Of a stretch of 64,000 nt of DNA, positions 24,146-32,947 are shown piece after piece. The notes under the pieces are model-generated. The model was not told the origin of the DNA. It ran no database searches and saw only the letters and a program-made list of their open reading frames with translations. Numbering within the stretch: the first letter of the stretch is position 1; each line of letters opens with the position of its first letter. The position numbers were made by a program, and so were the translations under genes. Source of the DNA: Amaricoccus sp047275745 (GTDB taxonomy: Bacteria; Pseudomonadota; Alphaproteobacteria; Rhodobacterales; Rhodobacteraceae); assembly GCF_047275745.1 (NCBI RefSeq), contig NZ_JBKQWU010000018.1, positions 1 to 64,000 of the forward strand, given 5' to 3'.

Positions 24146-26164
24146 CTACTCCGCCGCCAGGGGACGCGCCCCGTCGCTGGCCAGTTTGGCGAGCTCGGCC
24201 ATGACCTGGCTCGCCCGCGCGATCGGATTGGTCAGATAGTGAACGCGCGTCTGACCCGCGAAATCGGTCCCGTCCATATCGCCCCTCGCGAGGGGCGTCC
24301 ATGCGTTTTCCGGCACCTGATCGATGGCCGCGAGATGCGGCGCGGCCTCGAACATGCGCGCGCGGAGCTCTGGCAGCGAATTGAACGGCAGCGTCGCCTC
24401 GAGATGCGCGGAAAGCGCGCGGATGATCGCCCAGTTCTCCCGCGCCTCTCCCGGCGGGAAGCCGGCGCGGTTCGCCATCTGCGGCCGGCCCTCGGTATTG
24501 ACGAAGATGCCGGGCTCCTCGGTATAGGCGGCTCCGGGCAGGATCACATCGGCCCGGTGCGCGCCCCGGTCGCCGTGGCTGCCCTGGTAGATCACGAAGG
24601 GACCGTCCGGGATCTCGATCTCGTCGGCGCCGAGGTTGTAGACCACCTCCGCGCCGTCGAGCGCCGCTTCGACGCCGCCCTCGGTCACGAAGCCGAGGTC
24701 GAGCGCGCCGACCCGCGCCGCCGCGTCATGCAGGACGAGGAACTTCGCCCCGGATTTCTCGGCGAGCGCCATGGCCGCCGCCAGAACCGCGGCTCCATCG
24801 GCCCGGTTCAGCACCGGCTGGCCGATGATGACCACGCCCGGCCCGGCGCCTTCCTCGGGCGGGTTCGCGGCATCGACGAGCTTGGAGAGCTCGGCCGGAC
24901 CGGCGCCGAGATAGGAATACGGGAAGCTGAGGTCCACCGCCTCGCCGATCATCGTGACCCGCGCGCCCCGGAGCCAGGCCTTGCGGATTCGCGCGTTCAG
25001 GACCGGCGCCTCGGCTCGCGGGTTGGCGCCGACGAGATGCACGAAGCTCGCGGTGTCGATATCCTCGATCCGCGCGGTGCCGACATAGGCGGAGCGGTTG
25101 TCGGCGGGAAGCGCGGCGCCGGAGGTCCGGCATTCGACCTTGCCGCCGAGTTCGCCGATCAGCGTCTTCAGGGCGAAGATCGCCTCGGTCGGCGCCAGAT
25201 CGCCGGCGAGCGCCGCGACCTGCTTGCCCTTCATCGCGGTGGCGACGGCGGCGAAGGCCTCGGCCCAGGGCACGGGCGTGAGCCGCCCGTCCTTGCGCAC
25301 GTAGGGCCGGTCGAGCCGCTGGCGGCGCAAGCCGTCCCAGATGAAGCGGGACCGGTCGGCGAGCCATTCCTCGTTCACGCCGTCATGGTTGCGCGGCATG
25401 ATCCGCATCACCTCGCGGCCCTTCACATCGACGCGGATGTTGGAGCCGAGCGCGTCCATCACATCGATCGACTCGGTCTTCTTCAGCTCCCACGGCCGGG
25501 CAGTGAAGGCATAGGGTTTGGAGGTCAGCGCGCCGACCGGGCAGAGGTCGATGACATTGCCCTGAAGCTCGGAGGTCAGCATCTGGCCGAGATAGTTGGT
25601 GATCTCGCTGTCCTCGCCGCGGCCGACCTGCCCCATCTCCGGAACGCCCGCCACCTCGGTGATGAACCGGACGCAGCGGGTGCAGGAGATGCAGCGCGTC
25701 ATCGAGGTCTTGACCAGCGGCCCGAGGTTCAGGTCGAGCGCCGCGCGTTTCGGCTCGCGGTAGCGCGAGAAATCGACGCCATAGGCCATCGCCTGGTCCT
25801 GCAGGTCGCATTCCCCGCCCTGGTCGCAGATCGGGCAGTCGAGCGGGTGGTTGATGAGCAGGAACTCCATCACCCCTTCGCGCGCCTTCTTCACCATCGG
25901 CGAGGTGGTCTTGATCACCGGCGGCTGGCCCTCGGGCCCCGGGCGCAGGTCCCTGACCTGCATCGCGCAGGAGGCGGCGGGTTTCGGCGGGCCGCCGACC
26001 ACTTCGACGAGGCACATGCGGCAGTTGCCGGCGATCGAGAGCCGCTCGTGATAGCAGAACCGCGGGATCTCGACGCCGGCGAATTCGCAGGCCTGCAGAA
26101 GCGTCATGGCCGGCGGAACCTCCACCTCCATGTCGTCGATGATGACTTTGCGCAGGTCGCTCAT
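24146..26164 (-). CDS. nuoG: NADH-quinone oxidoreductase subunit G
   Basis: NuoG, 672 residues, the large iron-sulfur subunit of the NADH-oxidising arm. The N-terminal ferredoxin domain has the 2Fe-2S ligands C37, C48, C51 and C66. HPLDCPICDQGGECDLQ provides the His-ligated 4Fe-4S site (N5) and RCISCTRCVRF the N4 site, followed by an inactive molybdopterin-oxidoreductase-like domain. The ATG overlaps the stop of orf60 in an ATGA junction, with AGGAGG just upstream. Length is typical of the alphaproteobacterial form. Confidence 0.97.
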   Translation of the reverse strand: MSDLRKVIIDDMEVEVPPAMTLLQACEFAGVEIPRFCYHERLSIAGNCRMCLVEVVGGPPKPAASCAMQVRDLRPGPEGQPPVIKTTSPMVKKAREGVMEFLLINHPLDCPICDQGGECDLQDQAMAYGVDFSRYREPKRAALDLNLGPLVKTSMTRCISCTRCVRFITEVAGVPEMGQVGRGEDSEITNYLGQMLTSELQGNVIDLCPVGALTSKPYAFTARPWELKKTESIDVMDALGSNIRVDVKGREVMRIMPRNHDGVNEEWLADRSRFIWDGLRRQRLDRPYVRKDGRLTPVPWAEAFAAVATAMKGKQVAALAGDLAPTEAIFALKTLIGELGGKVECRTSGAALPADNRSAYVGTARIEDIDTASFVHLVGANPRAEAPVLNARIRKAWLRGARVTMIGEAVDLSFPYSYLGAGPAELSKLVDAANPPEEGAGPGVVIIGQPVLNRADGAAVLAAAMALAEKSGAKFLVLHDAAARVGALDLGFVTEGGVEAALDGAEVVYNLGADEIEIPDGPFVIYQGSHGDRGAHRADVILPGAAYTEEPGIFVNTEGRPQMANRAGFPPGEARENWAIIRALSAHLEATLPFNSLPELRARMFEAAPHLAAIDQVPENAWTPLARGDMDGTDFAGQTRVHYLTNPIARASQVMAELAKLASDGARPLAAE

Positions 26165-26343
26165 TTGCTCCTCCTAGCCCGCCGGTTTCCCGGCCGGCCC
26201 TCTCGCCCGTCCGAAGACGCCCGCTCACGTGCCGCCGACGGTTCCCTCGTCCCGAGCTCGCCGCGACGCTGCCAGACCGCGGCGAGGCAATCGCCCGCCA
26301 GCCGTCCCAGTTCGGCGAGGTCGTCAGGAATTGATCCCGTCAT
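26161..26343 (-). CDS. Small open reading frame (60 aa) upstream of nuoG
   Basis: A 60-codon frame whose TGA overlaps the nuoG ATG (26161-26164). GGAG lies about 9 bases before its own ATG. The product begins MTGSIPDDLAELGRLAGDCL, with a short amphipathic helix, and ends with a very basic, Arg-rich tail (NRRARRSK), which could simply reflect GC-rich sequence. No membrane segment and no family recognised. Coupling to nuoG favours a real gene; composition makes this uncertain. Confidence 0.4.
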   Translation of the reverse strand: MTGSIPDDLAELGRLAGDCLAAVWQRRGELGTREPSAARERASSDGREGRPGNRRARRSK

Positions 26344-26404
26344 CCGATCCGTCTCCCCATCCCGTCCCGGCCTCCGCGCGTCGCCCGCGGAACGCCGGTC
26401 CCGC

Positions 26405-26893
26405 CTATTCCGCCGCCAGCCCGGCGCAGTTCCGGACCCGCCAGAGCCGCGCCTCTCTCAGATGCGACCAGCCGAAGGCGTGATCACTGTTCCCGTTGGC
26501 CTCGAGATGCGCGAGCCGCCCTAGCGCCTCGTCGAGGCTCGGGCGATGCCCCTCGGGCACCCACCACATCACGAAATGCTGCTCCCCGAGCACTTCGAAC
26601 CACTCGGCGCGGCGTTCGTAGAATTGCCGGTGCACCGTGTTCCAGACGAAATGTTCGAGGCTTTCGACGTTTTCCCAGACCGTCAGATTCGAGACGAACC
26701 TGGGATCGCCATCGATCTTGATGTCGGTATTGCCGGTGCCGGGCTCGCCTGAGCCCTCCATCATCCAGACGAAACCCGGCATCCGCTTGCCGAGCCCGTT
26801 CACCCGGTCGAGCGCGCCCATGAACTCGGCGACACGGGGATCATCCGTGTCAGCGACGAGTCTGCCGATATTGAGCTGCGCCAGATGCATCAT
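26405..26893 (-). CDS. DUF3291 domain protein
   Basis: A 162-residue protein of the DUF3291 family (dimeric alpha/beta-barrel-like, related to monooxygenase-type ABM folds). It starts MMHLAQLNIGRL directly after the nuoF stop, with no spacer, and contains the family's VSNLTVWENVESLEHFVW and MWWVPEGHRPSLDEAL segments. Second ATG at 26888-26890 is an alternative start. It is enclosed within the nuo cluster, but nothing links it biochemically to complex I. A 61-bp gap follows before orf60. Confidence 0.85.
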   Translation of the reverse strand: MMHLAQLNIGRLVADTDDPRVAEFMGALDRVNGLGKRMPGFVWMMEGSGEPGTGNTDIKIDGDPRFVSNLTVWENVESLEHFVWNTVHRQFYERRAEWFEVLGEQHFVMWWVPEGHRPSLDEALGRLAHLEANGNSDHAFGWSHLREARLWRVRNCAGLAAE

Positions 26894-28189
26894 CTATTCC
26901 GCCGCCACCGCGCTGACGCGGCCCGTGCGTTTCGCCTTGATCCGGTCCTCGATCTCGTTCCGGAAATGCCGGATCAGCCCCTGGATCGGCCAGGCGGCCG
27001 CGTCGCCGAGGGCGCAGATCGTGTGGCCCTCGACCTGCTTCGTCACCGAGAGCAGCATGTCGATTTCCTCGACCTCGGCGTCGCCGGTCACGAGCCGCTC
27101 CATGACCCGCATCATCCAGCCCGTGCCCTCGCGGCAGGGCGTGCACTGGCCGCAGCTCTCGTGCTTGAAGAACTTGGAGAGGCGCCAGATCGCCTTCACG
27201 ACGTCGGTGTCCTTGTCCATCACGATCATGCAGGCGGTGCCGAGCGAGGATTTGAGCTCGCGCATGCCGTCGAAATCCATGATCGCCTCGCCGCAGAGCT
27301 CCGCCGGAAGTACCGGGCAGGAGGCACCGCCGGGGATGATCGCCTTGAGATTGTCCCAGCCACCGCGAACACCGCCGCCGTGCCTGTCGATCAGTTCCCG
27401 TATCGAGATGCCCATGGCTTCCTCGACGACGCAGGGGCGGTTCACATGCCCCGACATCGCGAAGAGCTTGGTCCCGACGTTGTTCGGACGGCCGATCCCG
27501 GCGAACCACCCCGCGCCCCGGCGCAGGATCGTCGGCGCGACCGCGATCGATTCGACGTTGTTGACCGTGGTCGGGCAGCCATAGAGGCCGGTATTGGCCG
27601 GGAACGGCGGCTTCAGCCGCGGCATCCCCTTGCGCCCTTCGAGACTTTCGAGCAGCGCGGTCTCCTCGCCGCAGATATAGGCGCCCGCGCCGTGGTGCAG
27701 GTAGACGTCGAAATCCCATCCGGACCCGCAGGCGTTCGAGCCGAGGAGACCGGCGTCATAGGCCTCGTCGATCGCGATCTGCAGCGCCTCGCGCTCGCGG
27801 ATATACTCGCCCCGGAGGTAGATATAGGCGGTGTGCGCCCCCATCGCGAAACCGGCGACCAGGCAGCCCTCGATCAGCGTATGCGGATCGTGGCGCATGA
27901 TCTCCCGGTCCTTGCAGGTCGCGGGTTCGGATTCGTCGGCGTTGACGACGAGGTAATGCGGACGGCCGTCGCTGCCCTTGGGCATGAAGGACCATTTGAG
28001 GCCGGTCGGGAAGCCGGCGCCGCCCCGACCGCGCAGGCCGCTCGCCTTCATCTCCTCGATGATCTTGTCGCGGCCGCGCCCGATGATCTCGGCGGTATTG
28101 TCCCAGAGGCCCCGCTTGCGCGCGCCCGCGAGCGAGCGGTCGTACATGCCATAGATGTTCGTGAAGATCCGGTCCGTGTCCGCCAGCAT
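26894..28189 (-). CDS. nuoF: NADH-quinone oxidoreductase subunit F
   Basis: NuoF, 431 residues, binds NADH and FMN and the N3 4Fe-4S cluster. GRGGAGFPTGLKW is the NADH/FMN loop (near residue 54), YICGEETALLES the second nucleotide segment, and ESCGQCTPCREGTGWM plus a downstream cysteine the cluster ligands. Length matches the family. Its upstream spacer holds a strong hairpin (28247-28271). Confidence 0.97.
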   Translation of the reverse strand: MLADTDRIFTNIYGMYDRSLAGARKRGLWDNTAEIIGRGRDKIIEEMKASGLRGRGGAGFPTGLKWSFMPKGSDGRPHYLVVNADESEPATCKDREIMRHDPHTLIEGCLVAGFAMGAHTAYIYLRGEYIREREALQIAIDEAYDAGLLGSNACGSGWDFDVYLHHGAGAYICGEETALLESLEGRKGMPRLKPPFPANTGLYGCPTTVNNVESIAVAPTILRRGAGWFAGIGRPNNVGTKLFAMSGHVNRPCVVEEAMGISIRELIDRHGGGVRGGWDNLKAIIPGGASCPVLPAELCGEAIMDFDGMRELKSSLGTACMIVMDKDTDVVKAIWRLSKFFKHESCGQCTPCREGTGWMMRVMERLVTGDAEVEEIDMLLSVTKQVEGHTICALGDAAAWPIQGLIRHFRNEIEDRIKAKRTGRVSAVAAE

Positions 28190-28246
28190 GCCTCAGCCCT
28201 CATATCCGAGGGCGTCCCCGCGCGGGGCGCCCCGTCCAATTCTCGT

Positions 28247-28271
28247 ACCCCGGGGAGCTCTCCCCCGGGGT
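28247..28271 (-). terminator. Hairpin within the nuo cluster, between orf397 and nuoF
   Basis: ACCCCGGGG/CCCCGGGGT, 9-bp arms with a 7-base loop, in the 95-bp gap. Without a T tract it is more likely an attenuating, processing or mRNA-stabilising element than a full terminator, since nuoF must be transcribed. Confidence 0.45.
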
Positions 28272-28284
28272 CCGGCCCCGGCCG

Positions 28285-29478
28285 TCAGTGCAGCCCGCCC
28301 TGTCCCGAGCGCTTCGGCGCGCCGGCCTCGCCACCCGCGGCCAGAAGCTTCGCCTGGGCGATCCAGTCGTCCCGCGTCGCCCGGCCCGCGAAGCCGCCGA
28401 GGCTCTCGTCCACCGACCGCAACTCGTCCGGCCCCCAGGCCGCGATCTGGTCGTAATGGAAATAGCCAAGCTCGTTCAGCGTGCCTTCGAGCTTCGGCCC
28501 GACGCCCTTGATCTTCTTCAGGTCATCCGCCGCGCCCTTCGGCGCGGTGAGCGCGGTCGGTCGGTCGGCGTCGGCCGATGCCGCGCCCGAAGACTTCGGC
28601 TCACTTGCCCGCGCCCCCGTCTCGGCGGACTTGCCCGTTTCCACAACCTTGCCCGTCTCCGCGGCCTTGGTCGACGGCTCCTCCGACTTCGCCGCCTCCT
28701 CCGACTTCACCGCCGGCCCGACCTCCACATTCTCGGTCCCCGCGCTCTCGACTTTCGCCTCCGGAGTTTTCGCAGGCGGGGCTTTCGCGTCCTCGGCCTT
28801 CGCCATCTCCGGTCCCGGCGTCTCGGTCCCTGTCGCCCTGGCCTTCGGAGCCTCAGCCTCGGCCTTCGGGGCCTCCGCCTCGGATTCGGGCTTCGCCGGC
28901 CTGGTCGTCGCCTCCGCCTTGGCGGCGGCTTTCGACTCCCCGGCCTTCGACTCCACGGCTTTCGACTCCCCCGGCGCCCGGAACGACGCCTCGCGCTTCA
29001 TCGTCTCCGGTTCCATCGCCTCGGCGAGCGGAGCCGGTTCGGCGATTTCCGCGCGCCCCGTCGGCGGGCTCGCCGTCATGCCCTTGAGCGTCTCGTTCAT
29101 CGTCTCGAGCGTTTCGCGCGCCGCGCGCATCAGCGGCTCCGTGACCTGCGCCACATCCGCCATGACCTCGGTCGGCGTCGGCACGACATCCCGGCTGCGC
29201 GGGATCACCTCGGCCTCGACCGCCTCGGCCCGCTTCGCTCCCGCCTGTTTCGGCGCGGCCTGCTTCCTGGCGGCATGCGTCTCCGGCCCGCCCTTGACAT
29301 CGGGTGTCCAGCCGGTCGGACCGAACGAGCCCGTCATCATCATCCGCGCCGGGCCGCCCATGCGTTGCATCGCCTGCATCATGCGCAGCGTCATCTGCCC
29401 GGCGTACATCGCCGGGGCCATGCTCGTGGCGATCCAGAACGCCGGCCCCGGAAAACCGCGGAAGTCCTTGTCAGCCAT
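28285..29478 (-). CDS. NuoE-neighbour protein with long disordered linker and C-terminal helix-hairpin-helix domain
   Basis: A 397-residue protein of unknown function between nuoE and nuoF. Start ATG 29476-29478 (MADKDFRGFPG) has GGGAGG upstream. Residues 10-50 contain a hydrophobic, Met-rich segment (FWIATSMAPAMYAGQMTLRM), then a region with conserved-looking helices to about residue 150, then a Lys/Glu/Ala/Pro-rich low-complexity linker. About residues 315-380 form a helix-hairpin-helix domain (DDLKKIKGVGPKLEGTLNEL, then FHYDQIAAW) closely matching the C-terminus of NuoE. Perhaps a complex I assembly or accessory factor; inference only. Confidence 0.75.
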   Translation of the reverse strand: MADKDFRGFPGPAFWIATSMAPAMYAGQMTLRMMQAMQRMGGPARMMMTGSFGPTGWTPDVKGGPETHAARKQAAPKQAGAKRAEAVEAEVIPRSRDVVPTPTEVMADVAQVTEPLMRAARETLETMNETLKGMTASPPTGRAEIAEPAPLAEAMEPETMKREASFRAPGESKAVESKAGESKAAAKAEATTRPAKPESEAEAPKAEAEAPKARATGTETPGPEMAKAEDAKAPPAKTPEAKVESAGTENVEVGPAVKSEEAAKSEEPSTKAAETGKVVETGKSAETGARASEPKSSGAASADADRPTALTAPKGAADDLKKIKGVGPKLEGTLNELGYFHYDQIAAWGPDELRSVDESLGGFAGRATRDDWIAQAKLLAAGGEAGAPKRSGQGGLH

Positions 29479-29491
29479 GCCTTGACCTCCC

Positions 29492-30469
29492 TTATTCTTG
29501 TTCGCCCGCGCCGCCGGTTCCTTCGGAGACCAGCACGCGAGCCTGTTCAACCCATCTGTCGCGAATGACGCGGCCGTGGAAGCCCTCGAGATTCTCGTCC
29601 ACCCAGGCGATTTCAGCGTCCGTCCAGGCGGCGATCTGGTCGAAGTGGTAGAATCCCAGCCTGTGCAACAATTCCTCGAGCTGCGGGCCGATGCCCTTGA
29701 TGATCTTCAGATCATCCGCAGCGCCCGCCCTCGGCGCCTCCAGCCGCTCCGGGGCGACCGGCTCGGGCGTGGCGAAGGAGGCGCGGTCGGCGACCGGCTC
29801 CCCGGTGATCCGCGCGATCGTGTCGCCAAGCTGCGTGGCCAGTGCGACCGACGCATTGGCACTCTCGACGCGCTCTCCCTCGGTCAGGGTCGTCGGCCCG
29901 TCGAGCGGTTCCGAGGAAAACCGGCCGATCCGCGAGCCCGGCCGCGGCACGGCGCCGGCCGAGAATTCGTCGAGCAGGGCCTCGAAGCTCTCCGCCGTCA
30001 GATCCTCGTAGTAATCCTTGCCGATCTGCGCCATCGGCGCGTTCGCGCAGGCGCCGAGGCATTCGACCTCTTCCCAGGAGAACCGGCCGTCGCCCGAGAG
30101 CTGATGCGGGTTGGGCGAGATCCGGCGCTTGCAGACCTCGATCAGATCCTCCGAGCCGCAGATCATGCAGGAAGTCGTGCCGCAGATCTGGAAATGCGTC
30201 ACATTTCCAACCGGTTGCAGCTGGAACATGAAGTAGAATGTCGCGACTTCCAGCACACGGATATCGGCCATGCCGAGCATGTTCGCGATATATTCGATCG
30301 CGGGCCGCGTGACCCAGCCTTCCTGTTCCTGCGCCCGCCAGAGCAGCGGGATCACCGCGCTGGCCTGCCGGCCTTCGGGATATTTCGCGATCCAGGCCTT
30401 CGCCCAATCCAGATTGGCGGGCGTGAACTCGAAGCTCGAGGGCTGCTCGGGATAGAGACGGCGCAGCAT
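29492..30469 (-). CDS. nuoE: NADH-quinone oxidoreductase subunit E with C-terminal helix-hairpin-helix extension
   Basis: NuoE, 325 residues, carries the N1a 2Fe-2S cluster in the NADH module. Ligands C96, C101, C137 and C141 are seen in ICGTTSC and CLGAC. The thioredoxin-like subunit should end near residue 180; the remainder is a low-complexity linker and a C-terminal domain (DDLKIIKGIGPQLEELLHRL, FYHFDQIAAW) shared with the next gene. Such extensions are known in alphaproteobacterial NuoE. Its ATG overlaps the nuoD stop as TGATG. Confidence 0.96.
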   Translation of the reverse strand: MLRRLYPEQPSSFEFTPANLDWAKAWIAKYPEGRQASAVIPLLWRAQEQEGWVTRPAIEYIANMLGMADIRVLEVATFYFMFQLQPVGNVTHFQICGTTSCMICGSEDLIEVCKRRISPNPHQLSGDGRFSWEEVECLGACANAPMAQIGKDYYEDLTAESFEALLDEFSAGAVPRPGSRIGRFSSEPLDGPTTLTEGERVESANASVALATQLGDTIARITGEPVADRASFATPEPVAPERLEAPRAGAADDLKIIKGIGPQLEELLHRLGFYHFDQIAAWTDAEIAWVDENLEGFHGRVIRDRWVEQARVLVSEGTGGAGEQE

Positions 30470-31683
30470 CAGCGGTCAACCTCGCCAAACACGATATCAA
30501 GGGAGCCGAGCGCGGCGGCGACGTCGGCGACCATATGGCCGCGGCAGATGTGGTCCATCGCCTGCAGATGCGCGAAACCGGGCGCGCGCAGCTTGACCTT
30601 CCACGGCTTGTTGGTGCCATCGGCGACCAGATAGACGCCGAACTCGCCCTTGGGCGCCTCGACGGCGGCGTAGACCTCGCCGGCGGGCACATGGAAGCCC
30701 TCGGTATAGAGCTTGAAGTGATGGATCAGCGCCTCCATCGAGGACTTCATCACCTCGCGCCGCGGCGGCGAAATCTTGCCCCGGCTCATCACATCCTCGC
30801 CCTCGCATTCGCGGAGCTTGTCCACGGCCTGGAGGATGATCTTGGTGCTCTCGTACATCTCGGCCATGCGGCAGAGGTAGCGATCGTAGCAGTCGCCGTT
30901 CTTGCCGATCGGGATCTTGAAGTCGAACTCGTCGTAGCACTCGTAGGGCTGCGCGCGCCTGAGGTCCCAGGTGAGGCCGGAGCCCCGGACCATCACGCCG
31001 GAGAAGCCGAGCGACTGGCATTCCTCCTGGCTCACCACGGCGATATCGACGTTGCGCTGCTTGAAGATCCGGTTCTCGGTCAGGAGCCCGTGGATGTCGT
31101 CGAGCACGGCGGGGAATGCCTTCGCCCAGGTCTCGATGTCGTCGACGAGATCGCGCGGCAGATCCTGATGCACGCCGCCGGGCCGGAAATAGGCCGCGTG
31201 GAGACGCGCGCCGCAGGCCCGCTCGTAGAAGACCATCAGCTTCTCGCGTTCCTCGAAGCCCCAGAGCGGCGGGGTCAGCGCGCCCACGTCCATCGCCTGC
31301 GTCGTGACGTTCAGGAGGTGGTTCAGAATCCGGCCGATCTCGCAGAAGAGCACGCGGACCAGCTGGCCCCGGCGCGGCACCTCGGTGCCGGTCAGCCGCT
31401 CGATGGCGAGACACCAGGCATGCTCCTGGTTCATCGGCGCCACATAGTCGAGCCGGTCGAGATAGGGCAGGTTCTGGAGATAGGTCCGGCTCTCCATCAG
31501 CTTCTCGGTGCCCCGGTGCAGGAGGCCGATATGCGGATCGCAGCGTTCCACGATCTCGCCGTCGAGCTCCAGCACCAGACGCAGCACGCCGTGCGCCGCC
31601 GGGTGCTGGGGGCCGAAGTTGATGTTGAAGTTCCGGATCTTCTGTTCGCCGACCATGTCGACAACGTCGTATTTCGTGTCCAT
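30469..31683 (-). CDS. nuoD: NADH-quinone oxidoreductase subunit D
   Basis: NuoD, 404 residues, the 49-kDa-type subunit lining the quinone site. FNINFGPQHPAAHGVLRLVL is the conserved N-terminal loop with the quinone-site histidine region, HIGLLHRGTEKLME follows, and the protein ends SLDIVFGEVDR as expected. It lies 90 bp downstream of nuoC; that gap contains a small hairpin but no convincing gene. Confidence 0.97.
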   Translation of the reverse strand: MDTKYDVVDMVGEQKIRNFNINFGPQHPAAHGVLRLVLELDGEIVERCDPHIGLLHRGTEKLMESRTYLQNLPYLDRLDYVAPMNQEHAWCLAIERLTGTEVPRRGQLVRVLFCEIGRILNHLLNVTTQAMDVGALTPPLWGFEEREKLMVFYERACGARLHAAYFRPGGVHQDLPRDLVDDIETWAKAFPAVLDDIHGLLTENRIFKQRNVDIAVVSQEECQSLGFSGVMVRGSGLTWDLRRAQPYECYDEFDFKIPIGKNGDCYDRYLCRMAEMYESTKIILQAVDKLRECEGEDVMSRGKISPPRREVMKSSMEALIHHFKLYTEGFHVPAGEVYAAVEAPKGEFGVYLVADGTNKPWKVKLRAPGFAHLQAMDHICRGHMVADVAAALGSLDIVFGEVDR

Positions 31684-31773
31684 GCCGCTATGCTCCCGCC
31701 GCGCCTTCGCCGGGCCGCCGACCGAGGGTCGGAGCGGCGCCGACGGTGACTCGAATGCTCACCTCCACCGGGC

Positions 31774-32382
31774 TCATGCCTTCTTCTCGTCGCCGGGCAG
31801 GATATAGTCCGCCCCCTCCCAGGGGCTCATGAAATCGAACTGCCGGTATTCCTGCGTGAGCTTCACCGGCTCGTAGACCACCCGCTTCTGCTCCTCGCTG
31901 TAGCGTACCTCGACATAGCCGGTTGTCGGGAAGTCCTTGCGGAGCGGATAGCCGGAGAAACCGTAGTCGGTGAGAATCCGCCTCAGGTCGGGGTGACCGG
32001 AGAAGAGGATGCCGTACATGTCGAAGACCTCGCGCTCGAACCAGTTGGCGCAGGGAAACTCGGGTATGATCGAGGGCGCGATGTCATCCTCGCCGACGCG
32101 CGCCTTGACCCGGATGCGCTGGTTCAGGTGCATCGACAGGAAGTGATACACGAGGTCGAACCGTTTCTCGCGCGCGGGCCAGTCCACGGCGGTGATGTCG
32201 ACCAGCGTCGTGAAGCGGCAGTTCGCGTCGGTGCGGAGGTAGTTCACCACCGCCACGATCTCCGAGAGCGGCACCACGAGCGTGAGCTCGCCCACCTCGC
32301 TGATCACCTCGACGATCGACGCGGCCTGGCGGCCGGTGGTGATGGTTTCACTGAGTTCGTCGAGCGCGGTTTCGGTTTCCAT
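31774..32382 (-). CDS. nuoC: NADH-quinone oxidoreductase subunit C
   Basis: NuoC, 202 residues, the 30-kDa-type subunit. FTTLVDITAVDWPAREKRFD and NWFEREVFDMYGILFSGHPD are the family signatures. Start ATG 32380-32382 (METETALDEL) lies 19 bp after the nuoB stop; a longer frame would overlap nuoB. Separate from nuoD, unlike the fused E. coli NuoCD. Confidence 0.96.
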   Translation of the reverse strand: METETALDELSETITTGRQAASIVEVISEVGELTLVVPLSEIVAVVNYLRTDANCRFTTLVDITAVDWPAREKRFDLVYHFLSMHLNQRIRVKARVGEDDIAPSIIPEFPCANWFEREVFDMYGILFSGHPDLRRILTDYGFSGYPLRKDFPTTGYVEVRYSEEQKRVVYEPVKLTQEYRQFDFMSPWEGADYILPGDEKKA

Positions 32383-32401
32383 GTCGTGTTCCCGTCGCGC
32401 C

Positions 32402-32947
32402 TCAGCGCACAATCGTTCCCGTGCGGCGAATCTTCCGCTGGAGTTGCAGGATTCCGTAGAGCAGCGCCTCGGCCGTCGGCGGGCAGCCGGGGACGTAGAC
32501 ATCGACCGGCACCACGCGGTCGCAGCCCCGCACCACCGAATAGCTGTAGTGGTAGTACCCGCCGCCGTTGGCGCAGGAGCCCATCGAGATCACGTAGCGC
32601 GGCTCGGGCATCTGGTCGTAGACCTTGCGGAGCGCGGGGGCCATCTTGTTGGTGAGCGTGCCGGCGACGATCATCAGGTCGGACTGCCGCGGGCTCGCGC
32701 GCGGCGCGGTGCCGAAGCGTTCGAGGTCGTAGCGCGGCATCGAGGTCTGCATCATCTCGACGGCGCAGCAGGCGAGGCCGAAGGTCATCCAGTGCAGCGA
32801 GCCGGTACGCGCCCAGTTGATCGCGGCGGAGGTGGAGGTGACGAGGAACCCCTTGTCCGCCAGCTCGTCCGACAGCATCCGCGCGGCGACTTCCTTGTCC
32901 GGGCCGGCCTGGGTCGCCAGCGCGGGGCTCGTCTCAGTCATTCCCAT
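32402..32947 (-). CDS. nuoB: NADH-quinone oxidoreductase subunit B
   Basis: NuoB, 181 residues with this start, carries terminal cluster N2 that reduces quinone. Ligands appear as LACCAVEMM (tandem cysteines), MGSCANGGG and VPGCPPT. Two starts compete: ATG 32945-32947, with GGGGG 7 bases upstream, and ATG 32939-32941, which forms an ATGA overlap with the nuoA stop. The first is used here on ribosome-binding-site spacing; the difference is two residues. Confidence 0.95.
   Translation of the reverse strand: MGMTETSPALATQAGPDKEVAARMLSDELADKGFLVTSTSAAINWARTGSLHWMTFGLACCAVEMMQTSMPRYDLERFGTAPRASPRQSDLMIVAGTLTNKMAPALRKVYDQMPEPRYVISMGSCANGGGYYHYSYSVVRGCDRVVPVDVYVPGCPPTAEALLYGILQLQRKIRRTGTIVR

Noticed and set aside
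31690..31765. Possible GTG-started 24-codon frame between nuoC and nuoD
   Set aside because: It has a GGTGGA motif nearby but no overlap with its neighbours, an Arg/Gly/Ala-rich product and no membrane segment. The gap also holds a small CCGAC/GTCGG hairpin. Too weak to call.
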